DNA of 64,000 nt. Source: Thermoguttaceae bacterium. GTDB taxonomy: Bacteria; Planctomycetota; Planctomycetia; Pirellulales; Thermoguttaceae. The notes beneath the pieces are model-generated. The model was not told the DNA's origin, did not search any database, and saw nothing but the letters and a program-made list of their open reading frames with translations. Positions 41,826 to 50,796 of the stretch are shown piece by piece (positions within the stretch are counted from its first letter, which is position 1; every line of letters begins with the position of its first letter). The translations under genes were made by a program, and so were the position numbers. Where the stretch lies: assembly GCA_017407125.1 (NCBI GenBank), contig JAFQXE010000002.1:1-64000 (forward strand). Direction: 5' to 3'.

Positions 41826-41905
41826 TTTGTTCTTTTTATCTATTTATGTTAGAGTGAATTAATCAATAAAGTCATTATATAGTTCATATATACGCTATCC
41901 AAATT

Positions 41906-44488
41906 ATGCTGAAGATTGTAGATAACAGTTCTTTTGATTGGGGTGATGAGCCTCTGGGTTCTATCATCAAAGTTTCGTCTGAAGGATTAGTGGGAGCTGA
42001 TAGACAAGAATTCGTGAAAAGAGCTTCCGGTAGTCTGTTAGATACAGTAGATTCCATTAAAGTGAATCCGGGGGAGGAACTGGTTCATCTAATCGCTTTA
42101 GGTACAACTGAAGATTACGGACCTAACCGAAATGGCGACGGGTTTAAGAAAAAAGCCTGTGAGGATTATCACCATTATTTTGTTAAGGATGCCAAGGTTT
42201 ATCGAAACCACAAAAATACTGATCCTGAAAATTCTTATGGTGTAGTAAAGGCGTCGGCGTTCAATGAAGATATGAGTCGAGTAGAACTTATAGTTGCATT
42301 GAACAGAACAAAGGAAGCCGCTAAGAGAAATAAGGGTCATGTAGCTGATAAAGAATTAGATAAACTGGAATCAGATAAACCGCTTGCCTGTAGCATGGCT
42401 TGCGTCCGCGACCCTAAATATCCGATTCTTACTCGTGATAGAGGCTACGTAGCCATCGAAGATATTACTACTGATGACTATGTTTGGACAAAGGACAGCG
42501 GCTGGAAACGAGTTACTCAGATAAATCGTCGTAAGTATACTGGTGATACTTACAAGATTCATTTTGCTGGTTTACCTTTTCCTCTTGAAATTACCGCCGA
42601 TCATCTTTTGGCAGCTAAAATTGCACCTAAAAATCTTAAATCAAGATTACGTCCTGATTATATATTTAAGAGTGCACCAATAGATTGGGTTCGGGCAGAT
42701 GAATTGGTTGTTAAAGACTATATCGCATGTAAACCTATTACTTATTCTAACTGCTCAGAACACTTTGATAGTGAAGAAATTGGAGTTCTGCTCGGCTATT
42801 ACTTAGCGGAAGGAAACACCTGTTATAGTCATGGTAAGCCTTCAGGAGCGGTGGAATTTACATGTAATATCAATGATGAGTTACCTGTGTTATTGCCTAA
42901 AATGATGGCAATAGCATTTCCATCTCTTAAAGTGAGTACTCATCCTCATAGTGGTTCCAAGTTGGCTATGGGTGTACATGTTCATAATAAGGAGTTTGCT
43001 GAATTATTCGATAAATATATCGGACATGGCGTCAAGAACAAGCGAATTCCACCCGAGATGTTTAATTCTCCGGAAAACGTTAAACTAGCTTTCTTAGCCG
43101 CTTGGATGGATGGTGATGGTTTTTGTGATGCTAAGGGTGGTCATTGGTCAATGTGCAACCCTAACTTAGCCTTACAGGGCAGAGATTTGCTTCTTTCTAT
43201 GGGTATTAGAGCTAGTATCTATAAGATAGATCATGCAAGCTGTCCCACCAGCGGAATGCCTAATTCTGGAGATGAATATACATTAAATATCTCTCGATCT
43301 TATTTAAATCGGTTATCTAAATATTCTCGAAAAGCAAGAGAATTCCGCTTTGAGGAACAAGCTCCTCCGAAGTTTGGTGCTTCAATGCGCGATTGCGGTA
43401 ATGGCCTTTATGCCTACCGGATTAAGAAAATTGAAAAAGACCATATTGTTGATACAGTAGTATATAACTTTGAGGTCGAAGACGATCCTTCATACTCTGC
43501 AGCTGGTTTAGTTAGTCATAACTGCCGCGTTCCATTCGACGTTTGCTCTTATTGTGGAAATAAAGCCAGTACTAGAGAAGAATATTGCGAAGATGTCAAG
43601 GACGGAGGACATTGCAAAGCCGGTGGTCTTAAAGAGAACCTTGGTAAGATTGTAAAAGTTGGCGGAGAACTTCATCACCTTCATGCGGATAATACTAAGC
43701 CATACTTTTTCGACATTTCTCATGTATTCGTTCCTGCCGACCGAATCGCCTATGCCTCCGGATTCTGTAAGAAAGCATCGGCAGATACGACTATGGGAGG
43801 AGCTGAATTAGCTGAACTGTATGGGATGTCAATGCCGGAAAAGAAAGCTGGTTATGACTATCAGCAAGAAAATGCCAATACTAAACTTCTGAGAGTTCTA
43901 TTCGATGCAGTTACTGATTTCCACGACAATAAAGCCTGGGTTAAGGTAGCCACCTATCTCCCTGTTATTGACGTTAAGCCTCTTACAAACCCTGAAACGG
44001 TATGGCAATACAAACAGGGAGCAATTACAAAAGGTCTTAATGACGCTCATATCTGTCTAACACCTACCCAATTCGTTCAGCTTGAATATGGACTCCCAGT
44101 GAAAGAAGCTTCTGTAATTGGGGAAGTTATTGGTCCACTTTCTAACGAACGATTTAAAGAACTCCTGGTTTCAGATTCTGTCTATAATCCTTATATGCCA
44201 GCCAAGTATGCGGCGCCGAGGATTCAGGATTGGTGCTATCATCAGAAATGCGCTAGGTGGAACGGAAACCAAAGTTTTATCAAACAAGCCGCTTGTAATA
44301 GCATTGCTACTTTACCCCCAGTAACTATGTCAAGAGAGACTATTTACTCTTTTGACTCTGATACTACTGTAAAGAATATCAGCCATGATTACGCTCTGTA
44401 TAAGGTAGCTTTCCTGTCTTCGATTCCTGAAGGACAGCAGAAACAAGTAGCCGATATGCTTGTTGGGAGAGATTACATTAGTTACTAA
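41906..44488 (+). CDS. Prohead-type maturation protease interrupted by an intein
   Basis: 860 aa as translated; splicing would leave 486 aa. The N-extein has NRNGDGFKKKACEDYHHYF and the YRNHKN His region; the junction region PLACSMA|CRVPFDVCSYC supplies the likely catalytic Ser and a zinc-binding Cys cluster (CSYC, further Cys/His to about residue 575). This layout matches head-maturation proteases of large myophages, which cut scaffold and capsid proteins during assembly. The intein (residues 166-539) sits 3 residues after the putative active Ser. No ribosome site before the ATG. The last about 200 residues are not needed for the protease assignment and may be a structural extension. Confidence 0.82.
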   Translation: MLKIVDNSSFDWGDEPLGSIIKVSSEGLVGADRQEFVKRASGSLLDTVDSIKVNPGEELVHLIALGTTEDYGPNRNGDGFKKKACEDYHHYFVKDAKVYRNHKNTDPENSYGVVKASAFNEDMSRVELIVALNRTKEAAKRNKGHVADKELDKLESDKPLACSMACVRDPKYPILTRDRGYVAIEDITTDDYVWTKDSGWKRVTQINRRKYTGDTYKIHFAGLPFPLEITADHLLAAKIAPKNLKSRLRPDYIFKSAPIDWVRADELVVKDYIACKPITYSNCSEHFDSEEIGVLLGYYLAEGNTCYSHGKPSGAVEFTCNINDELPVLLPKMMAIAFPSLKVSTHPHSGSKLAMGVHVHNKEFAELFDKYIGHGVKNKRIPPEMFNSPENVKLAFLAAWMDGDGFCDAKGGHWSMCNPNLALQGRDLLLSMGIRASIYKIDHASCPTSGMPNSGDEYTLNISRSYLNRLSKYSRKAREFRFEEQAPPKFGASMRDCGNGLYAYRIKKIEKDHIVDTVVYNFEVEDDPSYSAAGLVSHNCRVPFDVCSYCGNKASTREEYCEDVKDGGHCKAGGLKENLGKIVKVGGELHHLHADNTKPYFFDISHVFVPADRIAYASGFCKKASADTTMGGAELAELYGMSMPEKKAGYDYQQENANTKLLRVLFDAVTDFHDNKAWVKVATYLPVIDVKPLTNPETVWQYKQGAITKGLNDAHICLTPTQFVQLEYGLPVKEASVIGEVIGPLSNERFKELLVSDSVYNPYMPAKYAAPRIQDWCYHQKCARWNGNQSFIKQAACNSIATLPPVTMSRETIYSFDSDTTVKNISHDYALYKVAFLSSIPEGQQKQVADMLVGRDYISY
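42401..43522 (+). mobile_element. Intein with LAGLIDADG homing endonuclease (374 aa)
   Basis: Starts at Cys 166 and ends SHN before Cys+1 (residue 540). Splicing block A is CVRDPKYPILTRDRGY, block B ITADH (229-233), block F YNFEVEDDPSY and block G AGLVSHN|C. Two LAGLIDADG-type helices, GVLLGYYLAEG (293-303) and FLAAWMDGDGF (396-406), keep their acidic residues, so both splicing and homing look intact. Confidence 0.95.
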
Positions 44489-44508
44489 TCCGTTTTTAAA
44501 AACGGATT
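44487..44508. repeat. Dispersed 22-bp perfect palindrome, copy 4
   Basis: It overlaps the TAA stop of the protease gene and ends 8 bp before the next ATG, the same arrangement as copy 2 at 8425. Confidence 0.9.
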
Positions 44509-44516
44509 TCGAACCT

Positions 44517-44972
44517 ATGACCCGTAGATATTTACTTAAATTAGCAGCCGGTAAGACACAACAGCAGCAGCAAGCTACTCCTTATAGATATGTAAACCCT
44601 GTAGCAAAACAGATTGCTATGCAGTTTAACGTTCCCCCTAGCTATTTAGATAATAGACAGATGAGCCAAGCTCTTAAACTGGTAACTAAATCTATTATTA
44701 ACGGGAATACAGGTTTCATTGGTAAAACTGCTGGTTCAAAGGCTACTCCTAAAATAGACGAAGGATTAGCTCGTATAATGAAGAAGCCCTATTATTGGGG
44801 TATTGGGTATCAAGGAGCTACAGATATGTTCGCGTGGAAGCATCGGATGGAAGGTGATAACATGCCAGGAACTGGTCAGAATTTTGATTCATTAGCAAAG
44901 TTCAAAGATATTGGTTCAACTAATTTTATGGGAGGAGGAAGAAATGGAGGAGGATCGCCAGTCCAAGGCTAA
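44517..44972 (+). CDS. Hypothetical virion-type protein, 151 aa
   Basis: Begins MTRRYLLKLAAGK, followed by a Gln run and a polar chain with aromatic residues (YYWGIGYQG, FAWKHRM), ending Gly-rich. The KLAAG motif resembles the short KxA motifs in other virion proteins here. An in-frame TTG at 44460 is rejected because the frame would cross the palindrome. No ribosome site. Confidence 0.75.
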   Translation: MTRRYLLKLAAGKTQQQQQATPYRYVNPVAKQIAMQFNVPPSYLDNRQMSQALKLVTKSIINGNTGFIGKTAGSKATPKIDEGLARIMKKPYYWGIGYQGATDMFAWKHRMEGDNMPGTGQNFDSLAKFKDIGSTNFMGGGRNGGGSPVQG

Positions 44973-45687
44973 GTGGTCCATTCATAATCAGTCGGAGGAG
45001 GCCGATTTTGAACATTCCGAAAAGACTCGGAATGTTCGCTTTTTATATTCTCCGGTAGAAGCTAACGCCAGATTAGGTCTGAATAAATATTATTCAGCCC
45101 AGTTTCTCAACTGTAAACAAATATCCTTTTTTTTATCTATCAAAGAAAAGGAACTTAAAGAGGAGCTACAAAAGAATAAAATCTTTCCTGCTTTCTATAG
45201 AAAACGTTCTGCGTTATTCCATGTTAAAGACATTATTAAACTAGCTAAGAAACTTAAAAAGGAATTCGTGATTCCAATTGGATTCTTTAATACTCCTCAA
45301 TATCTATATATAGGAAAGGAAGTAAAAGAACTCTCAAAGGTATGGCATGAACATAAGGCTAAACGGTATACATCTCTGTTTGAGATGATTATGGAAGAAG
45401 GTATTCCGGTTCAGAACATAATTATCTCTCCCTCTCATATACAGTACCTTGAACCGTCGTTCCTAACGGTAGCTGGAAAGCTCTTTTTGGCATACAATAA
45501 AACGGCTGAAAAACTAGGTATGACGCCTAAACATATATACCTATGTACAACACCTGGGAAGCGAGAATATGCAGATAAGCTGGTTAAACAGTATAATCGC
45601 AAGTACAAAAGTTTTCTAATATCAATAGACCTTGATCACTTAATTACTTTAAGGGATAGGTTTGCAGAAATTAAGCGTTCTAAGTAG
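44944..45687 (+). CDS. Hypothetical protein, 247 aa
   Basis: Lys-rich, mixed alpha/beta-looking protein with no motif I can name. The ATG at 44944 (MEEDRQ) follows GGGAGGAGG, better than the longer frame starting at 44911. It overlaps the preceding gene by 29 bp. Confidence 0.75.
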   Translation: MEEDRQSKAKWSIHNQSEEADFEHSEKTRNVRFLYSPVEANARLGLNKYYSAQFLNCKQISFFLSIKEKELKEELQKNKIFPAFYRKRSALFHVKDIIKLAKKLKKEFVIPIGFFNTPQYLYIGKEVKELSKVWHEHKAKRYTSLFEMIMEEGIPVQNIIISPSHIQYLEPSFLTVAGKLFLAYNKTAEKLGMTPKHIYLCTTPGKREYADKLVKQYNRKYKSFLISIDLDHLITLRDRFAEIKRSK

Positions 45688-45696
45688 TATAATAGA

Positions 45697-46005
45697 ATGT
45701 TCGACGTATCATATATCCTGTTTTTAGCTATTGGAGGCGCATTTTGTGGTATAGCCGGTTTGCTAGGAGCGTCCTGCGCGATTACTCAAAGGGCTGTTAT
45801 TGCCGCAGCGTTCCAAGGTATGCTCTTGGGAACATGCGTAACAATGGGTATAGACTGGTTTGTTGGCGAGAAATTTTCGGGATTAGCCGTAGGAGTGGGT
45901 GGAATTGTAGCTACCTTCCGTATGGCTCTTGTAGTCCCGATATTTAATATTTTAATTAAAATGCTGTATGACGTGTTGTTTACGTTCATACATAGAGATA
46001 AATAA
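45697..46005 (+). CDS. Small membrane protein, 102 aa
   Basis: Three hydrophobic segments (ILFLAIGGAFCGIAGLLGA; AVIAAAFQGMLLGTCVTMG; LAVGVGGIVATFRMALVVPIF) in a 102-residue chain; a typical small multi-pass membrane protein. It could be a holin-like protein by size and layout, but no lysis gene is beside it. A TATAAT 3 bp before the ATG is noted. Confidence 0.72.
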   Translation: MFDVSYILFLAIGGAFCGIAGLLGASCAITQRAVIAAAFQGMLLGTCVTMGIDWFVGEKFSGLAVGVGGIVATFRMALVVPIFNILIKMLYDVLFTFIHRDK

Positions 46006-46008
46006 ATT

Positions 46009-46524
46009 ATGCAAAAGCTACTAATTGCAGCTGGAAAGCCCACAGTAGACCGTCTGAAATCTGAGCTTTATCGATTGGAAGACGTATTTAATACGAAATC
46101 AATTAATTTTTGCGAGAATAACGAGGAGCTGAATAAGTACCTTAATAATACAGATACGCTTATTTACTACTCAGATTTTCCCGAGGATATTAAAGAAATT
46201 GATGACCAAGTAAGAAAGAGTAATTCCGTTGGAAGTGTAATCAGTCTTTCTTATGAAAACGGAAATAAACTGTGGCTTTATGATGGCAGTAACGTAGTAG
46301 CTAACTGTATAATACCGGAGGAGGAGATCCCGGCGATTCAACGGGCAATAGTAGTTCCAAAATACGCTAACTCAATAAGTCAATGGGTAGCTGCAATTCT
46401 AATCTTCTTCTTTATTCTCACTGGCGGTTTCGTTGTCTCTCATAAATACTATATGGCATGGGTTGAACGGAATAATACCGCTGAACAAGTTCAAACTGAT
46501 GCAGTTCCAGACCAACTCAACTAA
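46009..46524 (+). CDS. Single-pass membrane protein, 171 aa
   Basis: A soluble N-terminal domain of about 120 residues, then a transmembrane helix (WVAAILIFFFILTGGFVVS) and a short tail. N-in or N-out orientation is not clear. It lies 4 bp after the previous membrane protein, suggesting the two act together at the host membrane or in the virion. Confidence 0.75.
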   Translation: MQKLLIAAGKPTVDRLKSELYRLEDVFNTKSINFCENNEELNKYLNNTDTLIYYSDFPEDIKEIDDQVRKSNSVGSVISLSYENGNKLWLYDGSNVVANCIIPEEEIPAIQRAIVVPKYANSISQWVAAILIFFFILTGGFVVSHKYYMAWVERNNTAEQVQTDAVPDQLN

Positions 46525-47489
46525 TGCAATGCTATTCGTTTTCCATAGACCGAGCGCCCGACTGGAAATGGCAACGGGTTAAGGGCATACGCGACGGTTC
46601 TCAACCGGGCGCGACAGTTGCACTCGATACTCGAGACGGAGCAACTTGGATAAACAGAGCGTTAGACTTTCTAACTTCTTATGAATGTGATTCTAATCCA
46701 TTAAGCAATACAGAACTTATTTCTGTATATAGCGACATCTATCAAGCTCTAAGAATATTTGAAGATGATTCCAGTCTATTTAGATGGGAACTGGAAGCCT
46801 CTGTACTCGCTAACGTAGAAGCTGCTGAAATTGCAGTAAACGTAGGAACTACTGAGGACGTAATCCTAGCTTACGAGGCATTATTCTTTGACGTAAGAGA
46901 AAGATTGGATCGCCAATCATATATTAGAAATTATGTAATTGGTTCTGACCTACAGGCTATCAATTACAAAGACTACGATAAGCTCTGGAAGCATTATGCC
47001 TATAATAACGGTGGTTATGAAGTATTAAAGGCTGTAATGAATAGGTCAATCAATCCTCCAGTAGCTACAACTCCTGAAATGGTTCAGAGTTGTTTAGACA
47101 GAGATATTTCAAACTCGGTAAGAATCCAAGCGTCAGCAATTTCAAAAGATTTATCCAAAGCCTATAAGGAAAAAGGCGGAGTAGTTGAGGCAGCTATTGA
47201 ATTGATGAGGTTGGACAAAATGGAAGACGCTGCCAACGGTGGAGCTTCTGGCGATATATTAAAGCATATTGAAGCATTGTTTGAACAGCTTCCATGGCGA
47301 GTGGGCGGTACAGATCCCATCGAAAAGAAACAGATGAAACCAAATGCTGTTTCCAGATATATGTCGTCGCCTGTAGAATTAAAGGTAGGAGAAGTCGTAG
47401 ACGCTTCTATTTCAGGAGAAGCAGAAGAAGCAGAGAAAATGCTGGATATAAAATATCCGCCAATACCAATTAAAAAGAAGGGGAACTAA
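46524..47489 (+). CDS. Helix-turn-helix-like structural-cluster protein, 321 aa
   Basis: Around residues 88-122, ASVLANVEAAEIAVNVG and TEDVILAYEALFFDVRERL form a helix-turn-helix-like unit of the kind seen in phage small-terminase-like and regulatory proteins. The C-terminal third is charged. Its position before baseplate genes is unusual for a DNA-binding protein, and it may instead be a baseplate part; no name assigned. Overlaps both neighbours by one base. Confidence 0.65.
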   Translation: MQCYSFSIDRAPDWKWQRVKGIRDGSQPGATVALDTRDGATWINRALDFLTSYECDSNPLSNTELISVYSDIYQALRIFEDDSSLFRWELEASVLANVEAAEIAVNVGTTEDVILAYEALFFDVRERLDRQSYIRNYVIGSDLQAINYKDYDKLWKHYAYNNGGYEVLKAVMNRSINPPVATTPEMVQSCLDRDISNSVRIQASAISKDLSKAYKEKGGVVEAAIELMRLDKMEDAANGGASGDILKHIEALFEQLPWRVGGTDPIEKKQMKPNAVSRYMSSPVELKVGEVVDASISGEAEEAEKMLDIKYPPIPIKKKGN

Positions 47490-47983
47490 TGGGACAGGTA
47501 AGTTTATTTCAACATGGTAGCAGCGCAAGAAAAACATTGGATTTTTCTTCTACCGGAAGTCTATCCCCGTTTATATCTATTGTAATTAAACCTCCGAAGG
47601 GAAAAGATCAAATCTCTAACGATAGAAGAAATAGGCTTAACGGAATAATAATCTCTGCCAGTATAGAAAAAGCTGAGAACGTTTCATTAACGCCAACTCT
47701 AGGTAAAGCTCTATATCTCTATGTAGGAGGGGAGAGTGCATATCAGATTAATGTAAGTGGATTCGCTGTTAAGAATTGTAATGGCAACGCAAGGAATAAC
47801 GGTTTTGATCAGATAGTTAATTGGTATGAGAATACTAATGTCAAAAAAATGGGAAAACCTTGTAAGTTAGTATTTAACTCAAAGGTGTTTAAGGGTTATC
47901 TACGTTCCCTTTCTATATCCATTTCTCCTAAAATGGATAATGCAGCTTCCTTTACTCTTAGTTTCTATGGGATACTGGTATGA
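47489..47983 (+). CDS. Tail-tube-fold baseplate/initiator protein, 164 aa
   Basis: Small beta-rich protein with a C-terminal MDNAASFTLSFYGIL strand pattern, and it directly precedes the hub protein. Such proteins connect the tail tube to the baseplate (gp54-like role). AAGGGG lies before the start. Confidence 0.68.
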   Translation: MGQVSLFQHGSSARKTLDFSSTGSLSPFISIVIKPPKGKDQISNDRRNRLNGIIISASIEKAENVSLTPTLGKALYLYVGGESAYQINVSGFAVKNCNGNARNNGFDQIVNWYENTNVKKMGKPCKLVFNSKVFKGYLRSLSISISPKMDNAASFTLSFYGILV

Positions 47984-49617
47984 AAAAGAAAAAGGAAAAG
48001 ACTGCTATTCGCGAACGTCGTTTTAGACTCGTTCTTTGGTACAGTGAAGAAGGCTTTGAGAAACGAAAAAAAGAGCTATGTGAATTAGCCGAATTTTCTG
48101 TATCCTTTGCTCTTAATTCTATTCCTGTCGCAAAAATAGTCCCTTTGTTAGGCGTATGGATTAATACTAAGAAGGAAAAGTACACAGATTTAGATATAGT
48201 ATTCGAAGGAGCTAGAAAACGAGTACCTGTAATAGTAACCGCTCAATTAGTTCATTCATTTGCCTCGGATAAAGATAAGGTCGATTTAGATAACTGGTCT
48301 GAAAAATATATGCCTAAAGGAAAACCGGATTACTTTGGGATTTATAAGTCAGAACCTGCTGAAATATTTAAAGGTTATCTTCAGCCACCGACTACAGAGG
48401 TTACTGCTGTTAATGCAGGTATAACTCTTTCTATAGTACATTGGCTCTCTGACTTAGCTGATGTTTCTATGTATTCAACGGCTTGTCAATTGGGTACACC
48501 GGTTGAACTGGCTTTACAAGCGTATAATAGTTTGAATCGGGCTAAAGACGGGAAATGGACTACCGTCAAAGAGATTAAGATTAAAGAAGATATAGGAGAC
48601 GTTTGGGATAAAGGTATTAAAGTTCTATTTGAAGATATATTAGAACAATCTCAGAATGATAAAAATAATAAGCATCTTTATGTAGATAAAAAAAGGAAAC
48701 GAATTAAAAAAGCTTTAAGTAATATCGTTCCAGATAAAACACTTAAACTAGAAAACTTACCTAGTAAAGATAGTATTGATCTTGAACGAGCAATTGCGAG
48801 GTTTTTAAGCAGAGAAGATATTGGTCAGTTTGCCGGTATTAGCGCTTGGAATAGACTTGTAGGAACTTATAGTCCAGCTTTTTTGTTTTCTGTTAGACCT
48901 ACGCCGAGTACAGCCCGTCTTATACCTACTCCTTGCACTATAGATAAAGAAAAGGCTAAAGAAATAACAAGTTCCGAAATTATTCAAGTTAGGTCTTCGC
49001 CCGTCCCTATGAATAGACTGGCTAGACTAATTTGTGTATCACCAGCCCCTACTGATCCCACCGGTTCTGTTAGTGGTGATCCTCGATACTATGAGGTAGG
49101 ACATTATCCTTTTGATAAAGATATGCCGGATAGAGTAGGAGACGTTCAGACTATTATCTGGCCTGAATGGATGTCCTACAGTTCCCCCGCCCATATTATG
49201 ACTATACCAAAACAAATAGATTTTATGGGAACCCCAAACCAGGCAGATGCCGCCGCTAAGAATAATGTGAAAAAACATAATGCAGAAGAAAATCTAAAAT
49301 ATTTAGGAGCAAATTACGCTAGATATGCTTATTTAGTAAGTGCGTACAATACGACCTCTGCTGTAATAATTACACCGCTTAGAGTAGATATTGGTCCCGG
49401 GGACATGATAAAATACCATACTAAAGTATTTGGCGACGATGACATTATAATGTATGGTACTGTTGTAAGTACTGAATTTCATCTTTCTGCTGGTAGTAAT
49501 CCGTGTACAACTACATTGGTTCTTACCAATATTAGAGATTCACAAACAATTGACGATCCTATTGAAAACCCTAAAGGTGGGATTGGATTTTATAAAGAAC
49601 AATTCGTAGGAACATGA
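47980..49617 (+). CDS. Baseplate hub-type protein, 545 aa
   Basis: Contains a beta-barrel-like stretch (LDIVFEGARKRVPVIVTAQLV; EIFKGYLQPP) similar to hub proteins of contractile phages (gp27/gp44-like), then a charged helical insert (about residues 195-265) and a beta-rich C-terminal domain with VVSTEFHLSAGSNPCTTTLVLTNI. Overlaps the upstream gene by 4 bp. No lysozyme motif. Confidence 0.75.
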   Translation: MKKKKEKTAIRERRFRLVLWYSEEGFEKRKKELCELAEFSVSFALNSIPVAKIVPLLGVWINTKKEKYTDLDIVFEGARKRVPVIVTAQLVHSFASDKDKVDLDNWSEKYMPKGKPDYFGIYKSEPAEIFKGYLQPPTTEVTAVNAGITLSIVHWLSDLADVSMYSTACQLGTPVELALQAYNSLNRAKDGKWTTVKEIKIKEDIGDVWDKGIKVLFEDILEQSQNDKNNKHLYVDKKRKRIKKALSNIVPDKTLKLENLPSKDSIDLERAIARFLSREDIGQFAGISAWNRLVGTYSPAFLFSVRPTPSTARLIPTPCTIDKEKAKEITSSEIIQVRSSPVPMNRLARLICVSPAPTDPTGSVSGDPRYYEVGHYPFDKDMPDRVGDVQTIIWPEWMSYSSPAHIMTIPKQIDFMGTPNQADAAAKNNVKKHNAEENLKYLGANYARYAYLVSAYNTTSAVIITPLRVDIGPGDMIKYHTKVFGDDDIIMYGTVVSTEFHLSAGSNPCTTTLVLTNIRDSQTIDDPIENPKGGIGFYKEQFVGT

Positions 49618-50351
49618 GCCTTTTAGAACCTGAATATACTGACGTATATAATAGTTGGAAGTCTAATCCAACTCCGCAAACTAGAGCTGCGCTTAGTTAT
49701 TCTGTTTTACCGTTGATAAAACAAACTTTGTCCGCTGCTGGAGCTGATCCGGAGAATCCGGTATTGCTGGCTAAGGGACGTATGATAGCTATTCAATCGC
49801 TGAATCGATATGACCCTAATAAAGCTAAACTAGGAAATTATCTGTATTCTCAATTAATGGGGTTAAATCGAGTACTCGGAAAAGCTAATAATATTATCCA
49901 GATTCCGGAAGCTATTGTACTGGATAAAAAGAATCTGGAACGTGCTGAAAAAGATTTAGAAGATTCTTTAGGTCGAGTTCCATCTACAACAGAATTGTCA
50001 GATTATACTGGTCTGTCCATGAAGCGAATAGCTAAACTTCGACAGGCGGCCTTGCCGATGTCAACGTCCCAGCTTAGAAATGATGAAGGCGCTCCGTTAT
50101 CCCCATCTACACATATTCTTGGTGATATGTCAAAACAGAATGCTTGGGAAGAATACGTTTACGATTCTTTGGATGATAGAAAAAAGGCTATTATGGAACG
50201 TTTATATGGGATGCACGGATTCAAACAAAAAACTCCAGCTCAGATAGCCAAAGAATTAAAAATTTCAACAGCCGCTATTAGTCAGCAACGTAAGAAAATT
50301 GACGAAGCATTAAACTCAGAACTTCAATTCAACCTGTTCGGAAATGAATAA
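49614..50351 (+). CDS. Sigma70-family-like factor in the baseplate cluster, 245 aa
   Basis: Residues 25-100 resemble sigma region 2 (RYDPNKAKLGNYLYSQLMGLNR), 104-145 region 3 (LGRVPSTTELSDYTGLSMKRIAKLR) and 185-232 a region 4 helix-turn-helix (LDDRKKAIMERLYG; TPAQIAKELKISTAAISQQRKKI). Region 1 is absent. It probably directs RNA polymerase, host or phage-encoded, to late promoters. It is unusual in lying between the hub gene and a coiled-coil gene, overlapping both by 4-8 bp; co-expression with late genes suggests feedback or packaging into the virion (inference). Confidence 0.82.
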   Translation: MSLLEPEYTDVYNSWKSNPTPQTRAALSYSVLPLIKQTLSAAGADPENPVLLAKGRMIAIQSLNRYDPNKAKLGNYLYSQLMGLNRVLGKANNIIQIPEAIVLDKKNLERAEKDLEDSLGRVPSTTELSDYTGLSMKRIAKLRQAALPMSTSQLRNDEGAPLSPSTHILGDMSKQNAWEEYVYDSLDDRKKAIMERLYGMHGFKQKTPAQIAKELKISTAAISQQRKKIDEALNSELQFNLFGNE

Positions 50352-50796
50352 GCCAGAAGTAAAACTCTACGATTCCTACAGTCAACTCTTAGAGGATAAA
50401 ATCACCCAAGCTAAAAAAGAGTTAGATGACATCAAGAGTAAACTAAAAAGAGGATGGTTCCAACCCTCTACAGCGGAAGAAGTATCCTGCCTAGACGTAG
50501 AGAACATACCTAAGAAGTTCGAGAGATCCGACTTACAGGAAGCGTATACTGAACGACTTAAAGAAGTTCGCCCTCCAATTGAGCAAACTACTATTAAAAT
50601 GCAGAACGCTTTTATTGAAGCGGACGAACAAGCTTATAGAATACGCCATTGCAGTCTACCCAGAGCCTTAGCTACCGGGTATATGGAAAGTATGCGCTGG
50701 AGCGAGGGTGCCTTACATTACGTATTAACTGAACGGATTAACTATTTAGGCAATCTGGCTAGTAAAGACTACGAAAGTAAATCTAAAGAAGATTAA
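50344..50796 (+). CDS. Hypothetical helical protein, 150 aa
   Basis: Heptad-like helices near the N-terminus (QLLEDKITQAKKELDDIKSKLKRG) and a middle basic-acidic alternation; no known family. It ends the plus-strand baseplate run and overlaps the convergent tape-measure gene by 4 bp. Confidence 0.72.
   Translation: MNKPEVKLYDSYSQLLEDKITQAKKELDDIKSKLKRGWFQPSTAEEVSCLDVENIPKKFERSDLQEAYTERLKEVRPPIEQTTIKMQNAFIEADEQAYRIRHCSLPRALATGYMESMRWSEGALHYVLTERINYLGNLASKDYESKSKED

Noticed and set aside
45697..46005. Calling the 102-aa membrane protein a holin
   Set aside because: Size and segments fit, but no endolysin or other lysis gene lies nearby in the window.
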